From Takakia lepidozioides (Eukaryota; Streptophyta; Takakiopsida; Takakiales; Takakiaceae): 64,000 bases of DNA. The notes beneath the pieces are model-generated. The model saw nothing but the letters and a program-made list of their open reading frames with translations. It was not told the DNA's origin and ran no database searches. Each line of letters opens with the position of its first letter. Within the stretch, counting starts at the first letter, position 1. Both the position numbers and the translations under genes were made by a program. Location: the NCBI GenBank assembly GCA_030704615.1, contig CM060731.1:65946756-66010755 (forward strand). The letters are read 5' to 3'. Below, in pieces: positions 20,623 through 32,600 of the stretch.

Positions 20623-23600
20623 GCGGATTCCTTTGCAAGATGTCCAATCACAGTGGGCTCGAACCCACTTGGCAGGTGACCCATGACAATGTTCAATTTC
20701 CATGGGCCGACAAGACCTATGAGAACGATCGTGGCTGATGTCTTTCAAGCAGGATGACCAAGTCAATCATTTATGTTAAAGGTGTGCTGTCCCTGCCCTG
20801 TAACATTGCCTACTCCCTACAGTCCAAATGAATCCCAGGAACAACGCAAAGAATCAGTCTTTTTCTTGAGACCAAAGTTAGAGTAAATAAGAGCCTCTTC
20901 AGTCACTCCAGTCCCCTGTGCCCCCTTTTTTGTCCACATCATGTTAGGGAATTTCAAGTGGGATCGGAGGTGACAACAACTTTGATCAAGCCATCTCCGA
21001 GATTCATACACAGATCAAACATGATACATGAGTTGAAGATCCCAATGCATAGACCCCGTCCTTCGGGACCCAACTAGGCTCGCACTGTGTTCTTTGAAAT
21101 CACGAACCTCATGCTCTGGACAGTTGAGAATCATGTGAAAAATTGGAGTCGTGTAGGACCCAACGGACATGGTCTCCGCATTGGGATCTTCAATGGATGT
21201 TTTGAGGCTCGACAGCAAATCAAGTTCCGCCCTCGTCCAAAAACAGAAAAGCAAGTCCGGTCTTTACTGACCGCTTACTACGCAATTGTCGTTTCTCGTA
21301 AACCGCTCCTCGAAAATTCCCTTTCTAGATCTATGTAGATGCCGATCTAGTGATCGGATTTCCCCAAGCCAGCGCTGGATTACGGCCCCCTGCCATGTAA
21401 TCCGGGCAGGGTAAATTTTCGAGCGAGCTTCATGACAGGATTTGAGAACTCGTACATACCTTTGTTTGCTGAAAACATGAAAGAAGAAGCAAGGAGAATC
21501 CGCCAGCTATGATGTAGAGGTGAAGCAAACCAGCAAGAGAATGGAAACCAAACAGGTCTGGATATATTGGGTTTTGAGTTTCTCGGAATTAGCTTGACTG
21601 AAGCAAAGAATCTGGGAACTTTGGGAAGTAGTTTGTACAACTGAAGTTGCATTGCAGATCGGATTTGAGCCTGGGTGTGGGTGGCAAACTGGAGATCTGT
21701 GTGATTCAAATGATATGATGATGCCCGGGGCATTTATCTTCATCATCTTTCATGTGTTTGACTCTGATTTGGTGTTGGACCAAGTCCCCAATGTGCCTCA
21801 GTGGAGATCTATGGTGCGTAGGTGATGTGTAGTCCCTACCAAGAAATGCTAGTGCTGCATACATAGGGGGCAAGGGCGGGCCATAAATACCTTAAGAGTG
21901 ACATGATCTCAAGCAGGACCCACCTTGGATCTACGCCTTTAGGGAGATGGCAGTTTCACGGGGTGCCATCTTGAGTGCCCAACATAGGACTATACGTTTA
22001 AGCTAAAGTACTCAAAAGTGGGCCCGAGTGGCCATGAATGCGTGGTCCCAGCTTGAGGGCTCACGACCAACAAGGCGCACACAGGATTCAAGAACAATGC
22101 TCTGCGATATTGTATATAGTTTAAAAGCATACTGCTAAAGTGGGAGTCTTTGATTGGAATTGAATAGATGAAATCGGTGGAGATAAGTTTACCAGCTATG
22201 TTCTCTACCGCATCTCTAGCTTGCAGTACACTCTTCATTGTCCTCTGTCCCTCTCTAGAAGTTTCGGACTTCAAGACAACTAAAGCTAGCACCTCAGAGT
22301 GAGGATTCGCATGTCTCAAACTGTCCAAGATTCAGGAATGGCACCCTGGAGAAGTTTCGCAACACTACCACTACACATTGTGAGTAAATGTAATGCCTGA
22401 AAGAAATGTAACTAAGAAGGAAGGACAAATAGGTGGAGAGAAATATAGAGAGATGTACTGCGATTAAAGCAAGTCTCGTATTGAGAGTGCCTAGATGATC
22501 CTGACATTTTACAATTTGCTCTTCGCCCACTGTGTTTTAGAACGTCGGTTCAGATCCTAAACCTTTCAAACACCGAACGTCATCCTTTCCCATCGTCCTC
22601 TGTGCTTGCAGGCATATCCCCTTTATGACTACTGATCACAATTCCGTCGTTGAGTCGTTGTCCATATTTGTGTTACGATATCGAATGGTATGACCTAGTC
22701 CTACTACTACCCTGTAGCCCGAGAAAAATCCTTCAGCAACGAACAAGAATGTGTTCGAGGTGGGGATCGTAGTGCCGATTGAGCACATACATCACCTACG
22801 AGTAAATCAGATGAGAAGCAAAGGAAGTTGCATTTCATCAATTGATGTACCTGAAGTTGGCTGATGAGATGCGCGAGTACTGATCAACCTGCCATACTAG
22901 TACCCTTGCACAACCACTTGCGAGGTCAAGGATCTTAAGCTTCTTTTAAGCTTCTTTCCATTACCAGCGAAGGCATGGATGGACAGTAGGCTCTACTCTG
23001 TAAAAAGCACATGTTGGTCTCAATCCAGGTAAGTGAGATCTACTCTAGTAATCAGAATGGAACTAAATTGGACCACTTACATTCTGAGTCAAGCAACCAC
23101 TGTTATTCAATGGTCGGCTGTGGAACATCCTCCCATATTTGCACACTGCACTCTAGATATCCAACTACCTCCAGGTATCCCCCACAAGCCAAAAGTGTCC
23201 TCAATTCTATGGTGAATTGTCTTTCATGAAGAATAACCTTCACGTTGACCTCCTCATGAGCACATTCCTCATGTGAATTTGGCACTTATCTCCTATTTGT
23301 TTGATACCTCCGGAGTTGCTTTCCATCACTTGGCATGGATTCACAAATTAAGGACTCTCTCTTCAACTTCAGACATCCCAAGCCTGCACAGACCAGCCTT
23401 GTCACCGAAGTTTGCCCACTTCCAACCCCAGTACCAAAAGTCATTACTAAGAATCCAGCCTCCAGGACAAGTGAGTCCAGCTTTTGTACTCAATCAGGAA
23501 TTGCAGGGGACAAAGAATTGCTGCAAAGAGCTAAGATCATTGAAGAAACATCAATCCACTCTTCAAGAAACTGAGTTGGTATGTGGCAGGCGGAAACACC

Positions 23601-23847
23601 TTGGGCGCTGATTGGCTAATATTACAATTTCAACGCACTGACAGCCAGATGGTGATGAATAGTTCATGGCAAGACCAACAAGTAGCAAGCCTTGGAAGGG
23701 AAAATATACAAGTACGCACTGGCTAGCAGGCAATGTATTGTGAGGTAGAGATTGTAGCCAAAATTGCAGCTGCTTCGTAGGTTAAAGGTTGAGTATACAA
23801 TCACCTAACCCCACAAAGGGGGGGGGGCCAAGAAACTAAGGCATGGC
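20623..23847. other. intergenic region 3' of the IDD gene
   Basis: No conserved coding sequence is recognised. Open stretches such as 21380-21733 (-), 21990-22328 (-) and 23273-23611 (+) have no known motif. The last few hundred bases before 23848 should hold the IDD 3' UTR. A G-run lies at about 23820-23828. Confidence 0.35.
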
Positions 23848-26819
23848 CTACGATCCATCCCACGACTTCCCTGGAGAATGACCACTTGCACCCACTGACC
23901 GCAAATTTTCTCTTTGATTGCCGAAAGCCCCCAGGTCTACTCCTGGGCCTAATGATGTAAGACTAGCCAGATCCCTTTGAGACAGTGTTCGTCCCATGCC
24001 CCCTGCAGCACCAGCCATTCCACCAGCCCCACCGACCCCTAAGAAGTCCCGCGTGAATCTGTCACTTCCATCTTCCCCTCTTGATGGACCACCAAGGCCT
24101 GGCATCATGGATGGGCCCATGCCTTGTGACACTGGACCTCCTTGAAACTGAACATGCCCCAAGACATCACTAGCGGACATATGACGATGATTATTAGTGG
24201 GAGGCATCATACCCCCCCCCATACCCCCCGGATTAGAACCAAACATACTTAGGGCGGCTCCCCCAAAGATGCCAGCACCTCCTGACAAGGAATTCATGAA
24301 GTCTTGGACTCCTACATGGTCAGCAGGCCTTCCTCCTTGGCCCCCAAAGCTAGACGGACCTAGCGAACTCCCCATTCCTTGTTGGGGGGACTGCATGTCT
24401 CCTTGGCGCCGCATCATAGGATGAGGATGAGGATGAACGAGACCAGCCATGCTGGGTGGCAGCCCACCCGCCCTGCCTTGCTCCTGCCGTGAACCTTGCC
24501 ACAGTGCCTGCATGGAGCTGGAATCGGCTCCTCCCATCCCAAAACCTCGCAACAAGGAGGAGTTGCTGGCTGTGGCCCCCATTTGGGCTGCTTTCTGAAG
24601 CAAGGCAGTTGCTGACATTTGAGAGGTGGAGGTGTGCTGCTGCTGATTGAACAGTGATGATACTGAGGGTAAACTGCCCACCCCATTGTTGTTGGCTGAT
24701 GATGAACTACTTGTCATTCCCACAGAGGAAGTCAGGGATAGCCCTGAAGCTCCTGAGCCTCCCCGCTCCAGGCGGTTTGCACCCGCTGTGAAGTCTGAAA
24801 ACCCTGACATGCCCATCCCCATGCTGGCTCCACTTTGCCCTGGACTAGAGCCTTGCATTCCTGACATGCTTCCGCCAGAAGCAAACAAGTTGGCGAACAG
24901 ACTTCCTGGCCCAGATTGACCCATCGGAAGTAGCCCACCGGATGGCCTAGGAGCTTGCGGTATGTCATAGTCCATGGGGCCCAACATTCCTGCTACACCT
25001 CCTCCTCCTCCTCCTCCTCCATGCATTCCCTTCGGTGGTTGCATCATGAAAGGGGAGCTGACATCGGAGCCAGGTTGCATTTGCTGCATGTGGTGTGTCC
25101 CCGGAGGGCCTGGCCCCGGCCCAGATCCCAACCACAATGACAACTTAGTGCCTGCTCCTCCTTGCGTTGCAGGTCCCACCCCAGGAGCTTGCCCCCAACG
25201 TGGTGGCAGCGAAGACATCCCCCCTTCACTGAGCCCACCCATACCTGCTATCGTAGATGAAAAGCCTGGCCTGATCGATCCCCCTCCCACACTTGCAAGA
25301 GAATCCACGCTCATGCGCCCCACATTCCCGCGTGGAGACGACGGCGCTCCCATGACTGACATGGATGGGCCTGCTCCCATACTGCTGTCCGGCTGGCCAC
25401 CACCTTGCTTTCCAGCTGAAACTCGAGCACTCTCCTCGGCCAAAGCATCGCAAAAAGCTCGATGTGTGATGAAGCTGTCTCGCCTGACACCCGTATCCAC
25501 GTCCCATCAGCAAATCATTCAATGCAAAACCAGGGAATCATACTCACAGCAAGTGTAAAGAAGGCTGAGGGGTACCTGGAAAACAAGGTGCCGCAATCAC
25601 AGCGGTACTCACGGGTACCACAAGTTTTGGAGTGGGCTTTCCAATCAGATTGAACAGCGTATCTCTTAGAGCACTTGTCACACTTCCACTTCTTCTCTCC
25701 ATGCTTTCGGCAAAAGTGCTTTTTTATGCCAGTCAAGTCGCCCAGAGCACGCGACGGGTCGTGATGCACACAGGAGGGCTCAGGGCAGATATACACGCGC
25801 TTGCGAATCTCCTTACTAGTCCGTTGCCGCAGCTTCCAGGGCAGATTATGACCCCGTCGATGCAACTGCAGGTTCTGATCCCGCTGAAACCCCTTGTTAC
25901 AGATTTCACACACAAATCGATTCGTCGCCATTAAAGTCTTTGGCGACAAAGCTATCACCTCTGCATCGGGGTCTGCACTCACAAAGCCACCCAAAACAAC
26001 TCACTTTGCTTGACGTCTACTGAAGACAACTCCACCCTCTGGGCGTGCACTAGAATGCAAACAGTCAACATGGCAAGACAAGCGCACAAATGCGACAAAA
26101 GGCACTTGGAGAGGAAGAGAATCGCTTCAGAGGCAATCAAAGACGACGAAAACTCCCCACCCAGTATGCCCTAGAGATGAAGAAGCCCCACCTGGAGTTC
26201 CTGGAAGATTGCGCTTGCGCTTCACTCCAGGAGGCTGCCCACTAGAGATGGTGTTGGTCGTAGCCGGCGTGGCCGGTGTGGAGCTGGGCGGCAGCGTAGT
26301 GTTCCCATCAGTGCGGTTGCCTGACGACACGCTCGTTTCCCCAGCTGATGCGCTGGTAATGTTGGACAATGTCATCTCCCCTACTGGCTGCAGCTCGTCT
26401 TCAGGGAGTCGACCAAGTAGAGAGGATTTACCTAGAAGCGAACGAGACCGGGCGACATGGCACACCCCAGCTGCCCCTCCTATCACCGACGCTCCTGAGC
26501 TGCCCTCAACATCCTCCTCATCCTTCACCCAGCTTGTCTCCCCCCCACCACTCTCGTGCGCTAGCGAGTAAGACAGCTCCGACCTGATTGACGCACCAGC
26601 CCCACTGTTACTCGTCAGCGGTGATGCTTCCCGTTCACCTCTTTCCTGTGCTGCAGCCTTGATGTAATGGCCACCAATTGCATTGTGCACTCCCTGCTTA
26701 TACGTCCCCACCCAATTCCCACTATATCCTCCAGACTCTCCCGGACACGACGAGGCAAACGAGGGAAGAATCAGGGAGGGCAGCATGGTCAGAATGGCCG
26801 GGCATAGGGCCACACCCAT
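23848..26819 (-). CDS. INDETERMINATE-DOMAIN (IDD) C2H2 transcription factor
   Basis: This is a nuclear DNA-binding factor of the plant IDD family, whose members pair with GRAS proteins such as SHR, SCR and DELLAs. Exons are 26819-26192, 25972-25576 and 25483-23848; all junctions are GT-AG and in frame, giving about 886 residues. A basic KRKRNLPG leads into the invariant DPDAEVIALSPKTL block. Four zinc fingers follow: C231/C234/H247/H251, C272/C277/H295/H300, C307/C310/H323/C327 and C334/C336/H349/C353. Fingers 3 and 4 are the C2HC type of this family. The C-terminal half is Gly/Ser/Met-rich and keeps the conserved MSATALLQKAAQMGA and TRDFLGVG motifs. It is longer than most angiosperm IDDs (roughly 400-600 residues). 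The start is uncertain: a second in-frame Met lies 11 codons on, at 26786. Confidence 0.95.
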
Positions 26820-26884
26820 CTATCTCCTACCTCCCCACACCTCAGCTCCAACTCACCCCCTCTTTCTGTCCACCTCATTCTTGT

Positions 26885-26960
26885 CTCAACCCCCCCCCTC
26901 TCCCTCTCCCTCTCCCTCCCCCTCCCTCTCCCTCTCCTTCTCTCTCCCTCTCCCTGAACT
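26885..26960. repeat. CT-rich simple repeat, IDD 5' leader
   Basis: A tract of CTCCCT/CTCTCC units just upstream of the IDD start, so GA-rich in the sense of the gene. GA/CT tracts are common in plant 5' UTRs and core promoters. The transcription start is not visible. Confidence 0.7.
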
Positions 26961-26999
26961 GTTCCTGAGCTCAACAATGGCTGCAAGAGGAGCTGCCTG

Positions 27000-27770
27000 G
27001 ATGCTTGCTGCACTGCACAGCAGCACAGCCACAGTAGCACACACACACACAAGAGGGGCAGGGTCTGCCCGGCTGCAAACTAATGGGGGGGCGAGCCTGT
27101 AGCCGGGCGGAGCCTACAAAACCGCGCTGGCCCGCGGCAGCCGCGCCAGACCTAGACTAGGCCGCAGATAAGACGACCCTTGCCGCACAACCGCGGCCCC
27201 CATCCATCCATCCATGTCCCCCCCCATGACGCATCATGCCCGCACGTGAGTGGCTGCCACATAATATCTGCGAGCACTTCTTACCGTGGGTAACTATCGC
27301 ACTAACCCGTTACCCACCCCCCCGCGGTAACACGGTAACTAACTTAACCCGGGTTGGGTGGCGCCCGCGGGTCTGCTGGCCGGGGCATGGATGAGGATGG
27401 ATGGATGGATGGATGGATGGATGGGGACATGTGCACGGACGCACATGGGCGCAGGGAGGGTACATGACGCGGGCAGGCAGCGTCTTTTTGTTTGGGGGTT
27501 CGATCTTTTTGGGATTCTGCAGCCCGGGGTTGACGTCACCCGCGGGCGGGGGTTGTCGTGTAGCGTGCGCCCGTGCTCGGGTGCGTTGGGGGGCGATTGA
27601 TGGGGGGCGTGTCGGGCAGGGGCCACAAACGGCCTTTACGCGGTGACGACGCAGTGCTGCACTGTGCGCGAGGCGCTGCGAGGCTTATCGAGATCGGGCT
27701 GCACTGTGCAGCAGCCGCCCGGCTGCTGCACAGTGCAGCTTTGAGATCGCTTGTCCTTGATGCCTCGCAC
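27000..27770. other. GC-rich island upstream of the IDD gene
   Basis: This stretch is markedly richer in G+C and CpG than its neighbours and includes an ATGG tetranucleotide run at about 27396-27426. It lies 200-950 bp upstream of the IDD start codon and is the likely promoter-proximal region, but no specific factor site is claimed. Confidence 0.5.
27698..27739. repeat. perfect 19-bp inverted repeat
   Basis: The arm GCTGCACTGTGCAGCAGCC is followed by a 4-base spacer (GCCC) and the exact reverse complement. The hairpin is flanked by direct repeats GAGATCG at 27690-27696 and 27743-27749, which look like a target-site duplication around a tiny foldback element. It lies in the GC-rich island. 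Confidence 0.9.
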
Positions 27771-28119
27771 GTAAATTAATGAAGCGAATGCTGGTGCTGC
27801 TGCTTGCGATCCGTGCGCGCATAACCGCAATCAAATCTCTGGCTGCAAGCGAGCCAGCATTTTTAGCAGATGAGAGACTGCAATATTCGTTACTGGGCCA
27901 ACGGCAGGAGAGCTGGGCATGACGTCGTCAAGGATTGGGATTTGTCGTCCAATGCCCGCCACTTCTGCAACTGCAGAATTGGAAGGAGGTGCAAAAGGTC
28001 CGCAGGGACCAACTTCCCATACTTCCAGCTCATGCGCAGAATATTGTTTGCTGATTTAACCAACCCGAGAGTATCCGGCAGCAACAGGTCACGGAACTTA
28101 GTTGCTACGAGAGTCTGGT

Positions 28120-28165
28120 TTTGGCCTGGCTTTGCTACAAGTTTGGCCTTGTAGCAAAGGCCAAA
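28120..28165. repeat. short hairpin
   Basis: TTTGGCC, a 3-base bulge and CTTTGCTACAAG pair with CTTGTAGCAAAGGCCAAA across a loop of a few bases, giving a 19-bp stem. No gene association is visible. Confidence 0.8.
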
Positions 28166-30051
28166 CAGGCTGTATATGTACGAGTTCGTATCTCGCTTTT
28201 GGCTTAAACTGCGGTTATTTTTAACAGGGACCCAGTTGGTTTGACTGTGTGTGATCCAGCCTTTTGTTCCCGCAAATGTTCGACTTATTTAGGCTACAAA
28301 GATCTGCTAGTGGAATTGGCAGGGGGCCAAAGTCAGGGCTGATTCGTCGGACAAATCAATTCTCTAGCTCCGTATGCTGCCGTTCCTGTTGTGTTTAAAG
28401 GACCGGACCACATTCAGTAACATGAAGTTAAGACGTGGCTAATGTTGCGGTAACTCCAAATAGGCTCCCTACCACTCGCATCCAATCTAAAATCTGAATC
28501 CTGGCATTTAATCTTTGCTGCAATATCGGGTCGGGCGTGAGGCAGACTTGAATGCAAGTACAAGGCTCCAAACACTTTTGAACACGAAAGATTGGATGTG
28601 AGCTCTCGCACAATGAGGAAAACAAATCTAGTGCAATATTACATAATACAGTTGTTGGGCGGTATTTCATGGCAACACTTTTGAGTCCCCGTGTCTGGAG
28701 CCGGTGATTTCTAGAGCGGAGCCGTGGGTCCTCCACAAATGATCATCGAAATGATTTGATTCCGACCATGCGCATTCGTCCTTAAAGGGCATGCCAGTAT
28801 AGTGATAGAGAGCCATCCCAATGGGCTCTGGCTTTGACTCGGACGATCCTAAAAATGTGGGTATTGTGGCATTAGTCAAACCAATCCCGCTTCCTGGAAG
28901 ATACACTCACGTTTCTTCCGCTTCAGTATTTAATAACAAGATGTTCCCGTTCCAGATCTCTCTCATGTGAGAGTTCCGCCTTGAATCATGCTACCAACTT
29001 TGATGGATCCCCATTGTCAGCTTTCACCGCAAAGAATAGGGACCATCTAATACTTTTGGGCTGCATCAGATTTTCTCAGGATCTAAGCAAGGAATGATTT
29101 GAGAATAATAATTGAGCATAATAGTCCAATAGTACACATCTGGCCAGGGATTTCCGGAACTGGACGGAATCGTGGACTTATCTGTTAAGTAGTGGGCGGA
29201 TGACCACCTCACTCTTCGTTGCATGATGCCAGCAATGAGATTGTGCTTCTTCTACTTGATTGAACACTTATTGATTAGGCACTTATATCCCTCTCTCCAC
29301 ACTTCATCCGGGCTGAAATACCCCCTCATGTTATTGTGAGCACTCTTTAGGTACTGATTTCTAGGAGCAAACAGCAAACCCTAAGAAAACAATTATTCCG
29401 ATAATAAATGTTTCTAAACCTGGAAGGCAATTTACTTGTACGCTTCGTCTGGACTCTGCCCTTGTTCCGTTGTCTCATACAAAACCCACCCGCAAAAATT
29501 CATGGGAGCGCGAAGAACAGGGGCCTAAGTCTGCTGCATTGTCAATGGTACCGACAGAGAGCAACCAGGAGAGGGTGTGCACTGTGCACTAGAACATTGG
29601 ATACATACACGGGAGCAAGGGAACCGTAGCCTCGATTCCCACATCAATGAGTTGTCCCTGCTTTTATTGTGAGAGACAATCCACTTAAAAGCACGATTAA
29701 AAGCAGGTTGGCACTGCCATTTTAGGAGCTAGTGCGGACTCCGGAGTTTAGCAGGAGGCCATGGCCATCACCCTCCATGATACAGCGGCAGCCAACTTCA
29801 AGTTTCGAATTGAAAATGCAGTTATACTGACAAGGAGATGTCTGTGAGGAGATTTGACAGTGGCGTTTCACAGCTTAGTAGCTGCAAAGATCCGGAAACG
29901 TGCGGGTATAAGCGAGTGTGAAGACCTGAATGTCAAAAGTTTGAAGAAACTTGTCCTCTACGGAGTTCCTTGGTGATATTTATTTCAATCCCCAAGTTTG
30001 TGCTATGATCTTATCTTGAAGCTACATACTGAAAAGATTTTTTTTCATAAT
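28166..30051. other. non-coding stretch, nothing recognised
   Basis: Mixed-composition sequence with only short, motif-free ORFs. I see no transposon ends, RNA genes or tandem repeats in it. Confidence 0.4.
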
Positions 30052-30735
30052 TTTTAAAATTGTTACCACTTGAGAGTAGCACTAATATGCGGAAAATGGG
30101 TCTAGGAATTCGTCCGAATATAAACTTAATACTAGTTTTAAAATTGTATCCACTAGAGAGTAGCACTAAGATGCGAAAAATGGGTCTGAATACCGGACGC
30201 ATACATGTGTGAATATAAAGTTAATACTAGTTTTAAAATTGTAACCACTAGAGAGTAGCACTAATATGCGGAAAATGGGTCTAGGAATTCGTCCGAATAT
30301 AAACTTAATACTAGTTTTAAAATTGTCACCACTAGAGAGTAGCACTAAGATGCGAAAAATGGGTCTGAATACCGGACGCATACATGTGCGAATATAAACT
30401 TAATAGTAGTTTTAAAATTGTTACCACTAGAGAGTAGCACTAATATGCGGAAAATGGGTCTGAATAGGGGACGCATGTGTGAATATAAACTTAATACTAA
30501 TTTTAAAATTGTTACCACTAGAGAGTAGCACTAATATGCGGAAAATGGGTCTGACTAGGGGACGCATGTGTGAATATAAACTTAATACTAGTTTTAAAAT
30601 TGTTATCACTAGAGAGTAGCACTAAGATGCGGAAAATGGGTCTAGGAATGCGTCCGAAGATAAACTTAATACTAGTTTTAAAATTGTTACCACTGGAGAG
30701 TAGCACTAGGATGCGGAAAATGGGTCTAGGATATA
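30052..30735. repeat. minisatellite with two alternating unit types
   Basis: Eight units each start TTTTAAAATTGT, at 30052, 30136, 30231, 30315, 30410, 30501, 30592 and 30676. Spacings are 84, 95, 84, 95, 91, 91 and 84 bp. All share a core CACTAGAGAGTAGCACTAA followed by AAAATGGGTCT. Short units then carry CTAGGAATTCGTCCG; long units carry a GGACGCAT(ACA)TGTGTG segment before AATATAAACTTAATACTAG. The array yields repeated short ORFs on the - strand that I regard as by-products. Confidence 0.93.
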
Positions 30736-31043
30736 CCGTCGCACCACGACTTGGCGTTAATTTCCGTTCGAATCAATTCAGCAAAACATGCCGCAAATCA
30801 TGTTTCTCTCTATGATGTGTTAGTACAGTTGGGTTTCCTTTTTTCAATAACAAATCAAAAGGTTTCCCCAAAAAAAACAAAGAAAAACAAAAACAATTGA
30901 CAGGAGATTTTTTTTTTGGAGTTATTAAGATGGTAGCAAAAGATAAGCAGTGCAGTTAGTAAAATCTACAGTGGTGAGCTTGTTAACCACAGCCCTTGAC
31001 TCCGCACCTCCCACGAGTGAGAGCAGCGCAAGGGAATGACAGT

Positions 31044-31081
31044 GTTTTGTTTGTTTGTTTGTTTGTTTGTTTGTTTGTTTG
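31044..31081. repeat. (TTTG)n microsatellite
   Basis: About nine uninterrupted TTTG units. It is a simple repeat with no gene association. Confidence 0.9.
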
Positions 31082-31199
31082 CTTGCAAAGCATTTGCAGA
31101 TTTGGGTGATGGCAGACTGGGTGGTGTTGCAAAGAGAAGAGGGGCCGAAGCAAAAGGATGTGGAAAGGATAGGATAAAACGGGGGATGGTAGGGGAGGG

Positions 31200-32600
31200 G
31201 GCACATAGTACGATGCATACGCCAGCCTGCGGCTCTGGGCCAGTGGGGCGAGAGAGTGGCAGCCGCTAGGTGACACACTATAGGTCGCCTGCCGCATGGC
31301 GACAAGCGCACATTGCTCGGTACCATCACCCCGGCCTGGCGCCGGCTTGGCATCTCCCCCCCCCCCCCCGGCTCTTGATGCCTACGTATGCATCCAGTAA
31401 GCGTCCAAATCTCAGCCTTCGCGAGTTACCCTGCGCGCACACTGAGCAGCATCCCGTTTCTCGTGTGCAGGCAAGCAGTCTGTGCCAACTTGTGCAACAG
31501 TTCGCCCAGTCTGGGTTAACTAGGACAGTTTGCAGTTGAGATGTGGATGGAAAAAGGCCCAAGGGAGGGAGGGCCTCAAGGAGGGCCAAAAGGCAAGGCT
31601 GTATGTAGGTAGGAGAGATTAGCCAGCTGCGCAGGATGTCTACAGTCTGCACGGCTGCCGCACAGCCGGACTGCAACAGCAGACTCTGCCAAAGGCAGCC
31701 TACGCTATCTAGTCTTGCAGTGCAACACAGGGGCGGCCCCACCCGTCAGCTGCCCCCCACAGTAATCGTCTTTACACCCCAGTTGTTTTCCTTCCCCACA
31801 TAACTCTCACTGGACTCACATGGGCCAAAAAAAGCCTCATCGCTTGGCAGAGGCGAGCCATTCAATACTTTGGCTGGCTTCAAGTGTACGCCAGGAGGCG
31901 CGCTTGCCTTCATTCCCTCAGCATTTACTCCTTCCACCCGTATCCGAGGATGCGACCTCGCAACGGATGCAACGGATGCAACGGATGCAAAGGGATGCAG
32001 TCTCTCTTCTCTCTCCCCCCTCCCCGCGCATGAGCGCAATGCAGTGCATAAGATTACATCCCAGCGCGGATCGATCCGACTCTGCGCACTGCGCTGGCAG
32101 TCCGCGGAGGAGGTGCCGTGCTGCGCAGGGCCCCCCAATCACCGCCCACCGCCCCCGCCGCTGCGCGGTCCCCCCCCATCCATCCATCCATCCTTCCATC
32201 TATCTATGCCCATGCGCCATGCCCCCATGGCGCACATCCATGCATCAAATTATTGAGCTGCCGCGCATGCCATGGCGCGGGTCCCGCCGCCCCCGCTACG
32301 CGACAGCCGCGGTCCTTTATGCGCGGCCGCCTTCCGGGTCCCACCCGCCGCGGGCCCCACGTGTCCCTTCTGCGACCCTCTTTGCACGATGGCGCGGCAG
32401 GCCCCGTCACCTGCTGCCATCCATAGCCCGGAGTAACATCGCCCGGCGCAGATCCGTCCGCGGCCGGCCCTACGCACCCGTGAGAACAGCTGCCCTGTTT
32501 CGCCAGGGCGCCTTTTTGGGGTTTCGCCACTCCGTGGCGAAACCTCATCCAGTCACCACCCCCTCTAGATTCCCCTCTCAGATATTGTTTGGGATTTTTA
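31200..32600. other. GC-rich region with poly-C and ATCC tracts
   Basis: A long G+C- and CpG-rich stretch. It holds a 15-base C run at about 31355-31369, three GGATGCAAC repeats near 31965-31992, and an ATCC run at about 32178-32194 next to eight Cs. Long frames are open on both strands at once, as expected from composition, and none has a recognised domain. It could be a promoter or CpG-island-like region for an unrecognised transcript. Confidence 0.45.

Noticed and set aside
24974-25558. A 194-codon + strand frame opposite IDD exon 3
   Set aside because: It is the antisense shadow of the Gly/Ser/Pro-biased coding sequence. Codon bias on the opposite strand keeps it open and it has no motif of its own.
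30011-30706. Repeated short - strand ORFs encoding FRILVLLSSG units
   Set aside because: They are translations of the minisatellite. The frame is not kept across the array because unit lengths of 84, 91 and 95 bp do not all preserve it.
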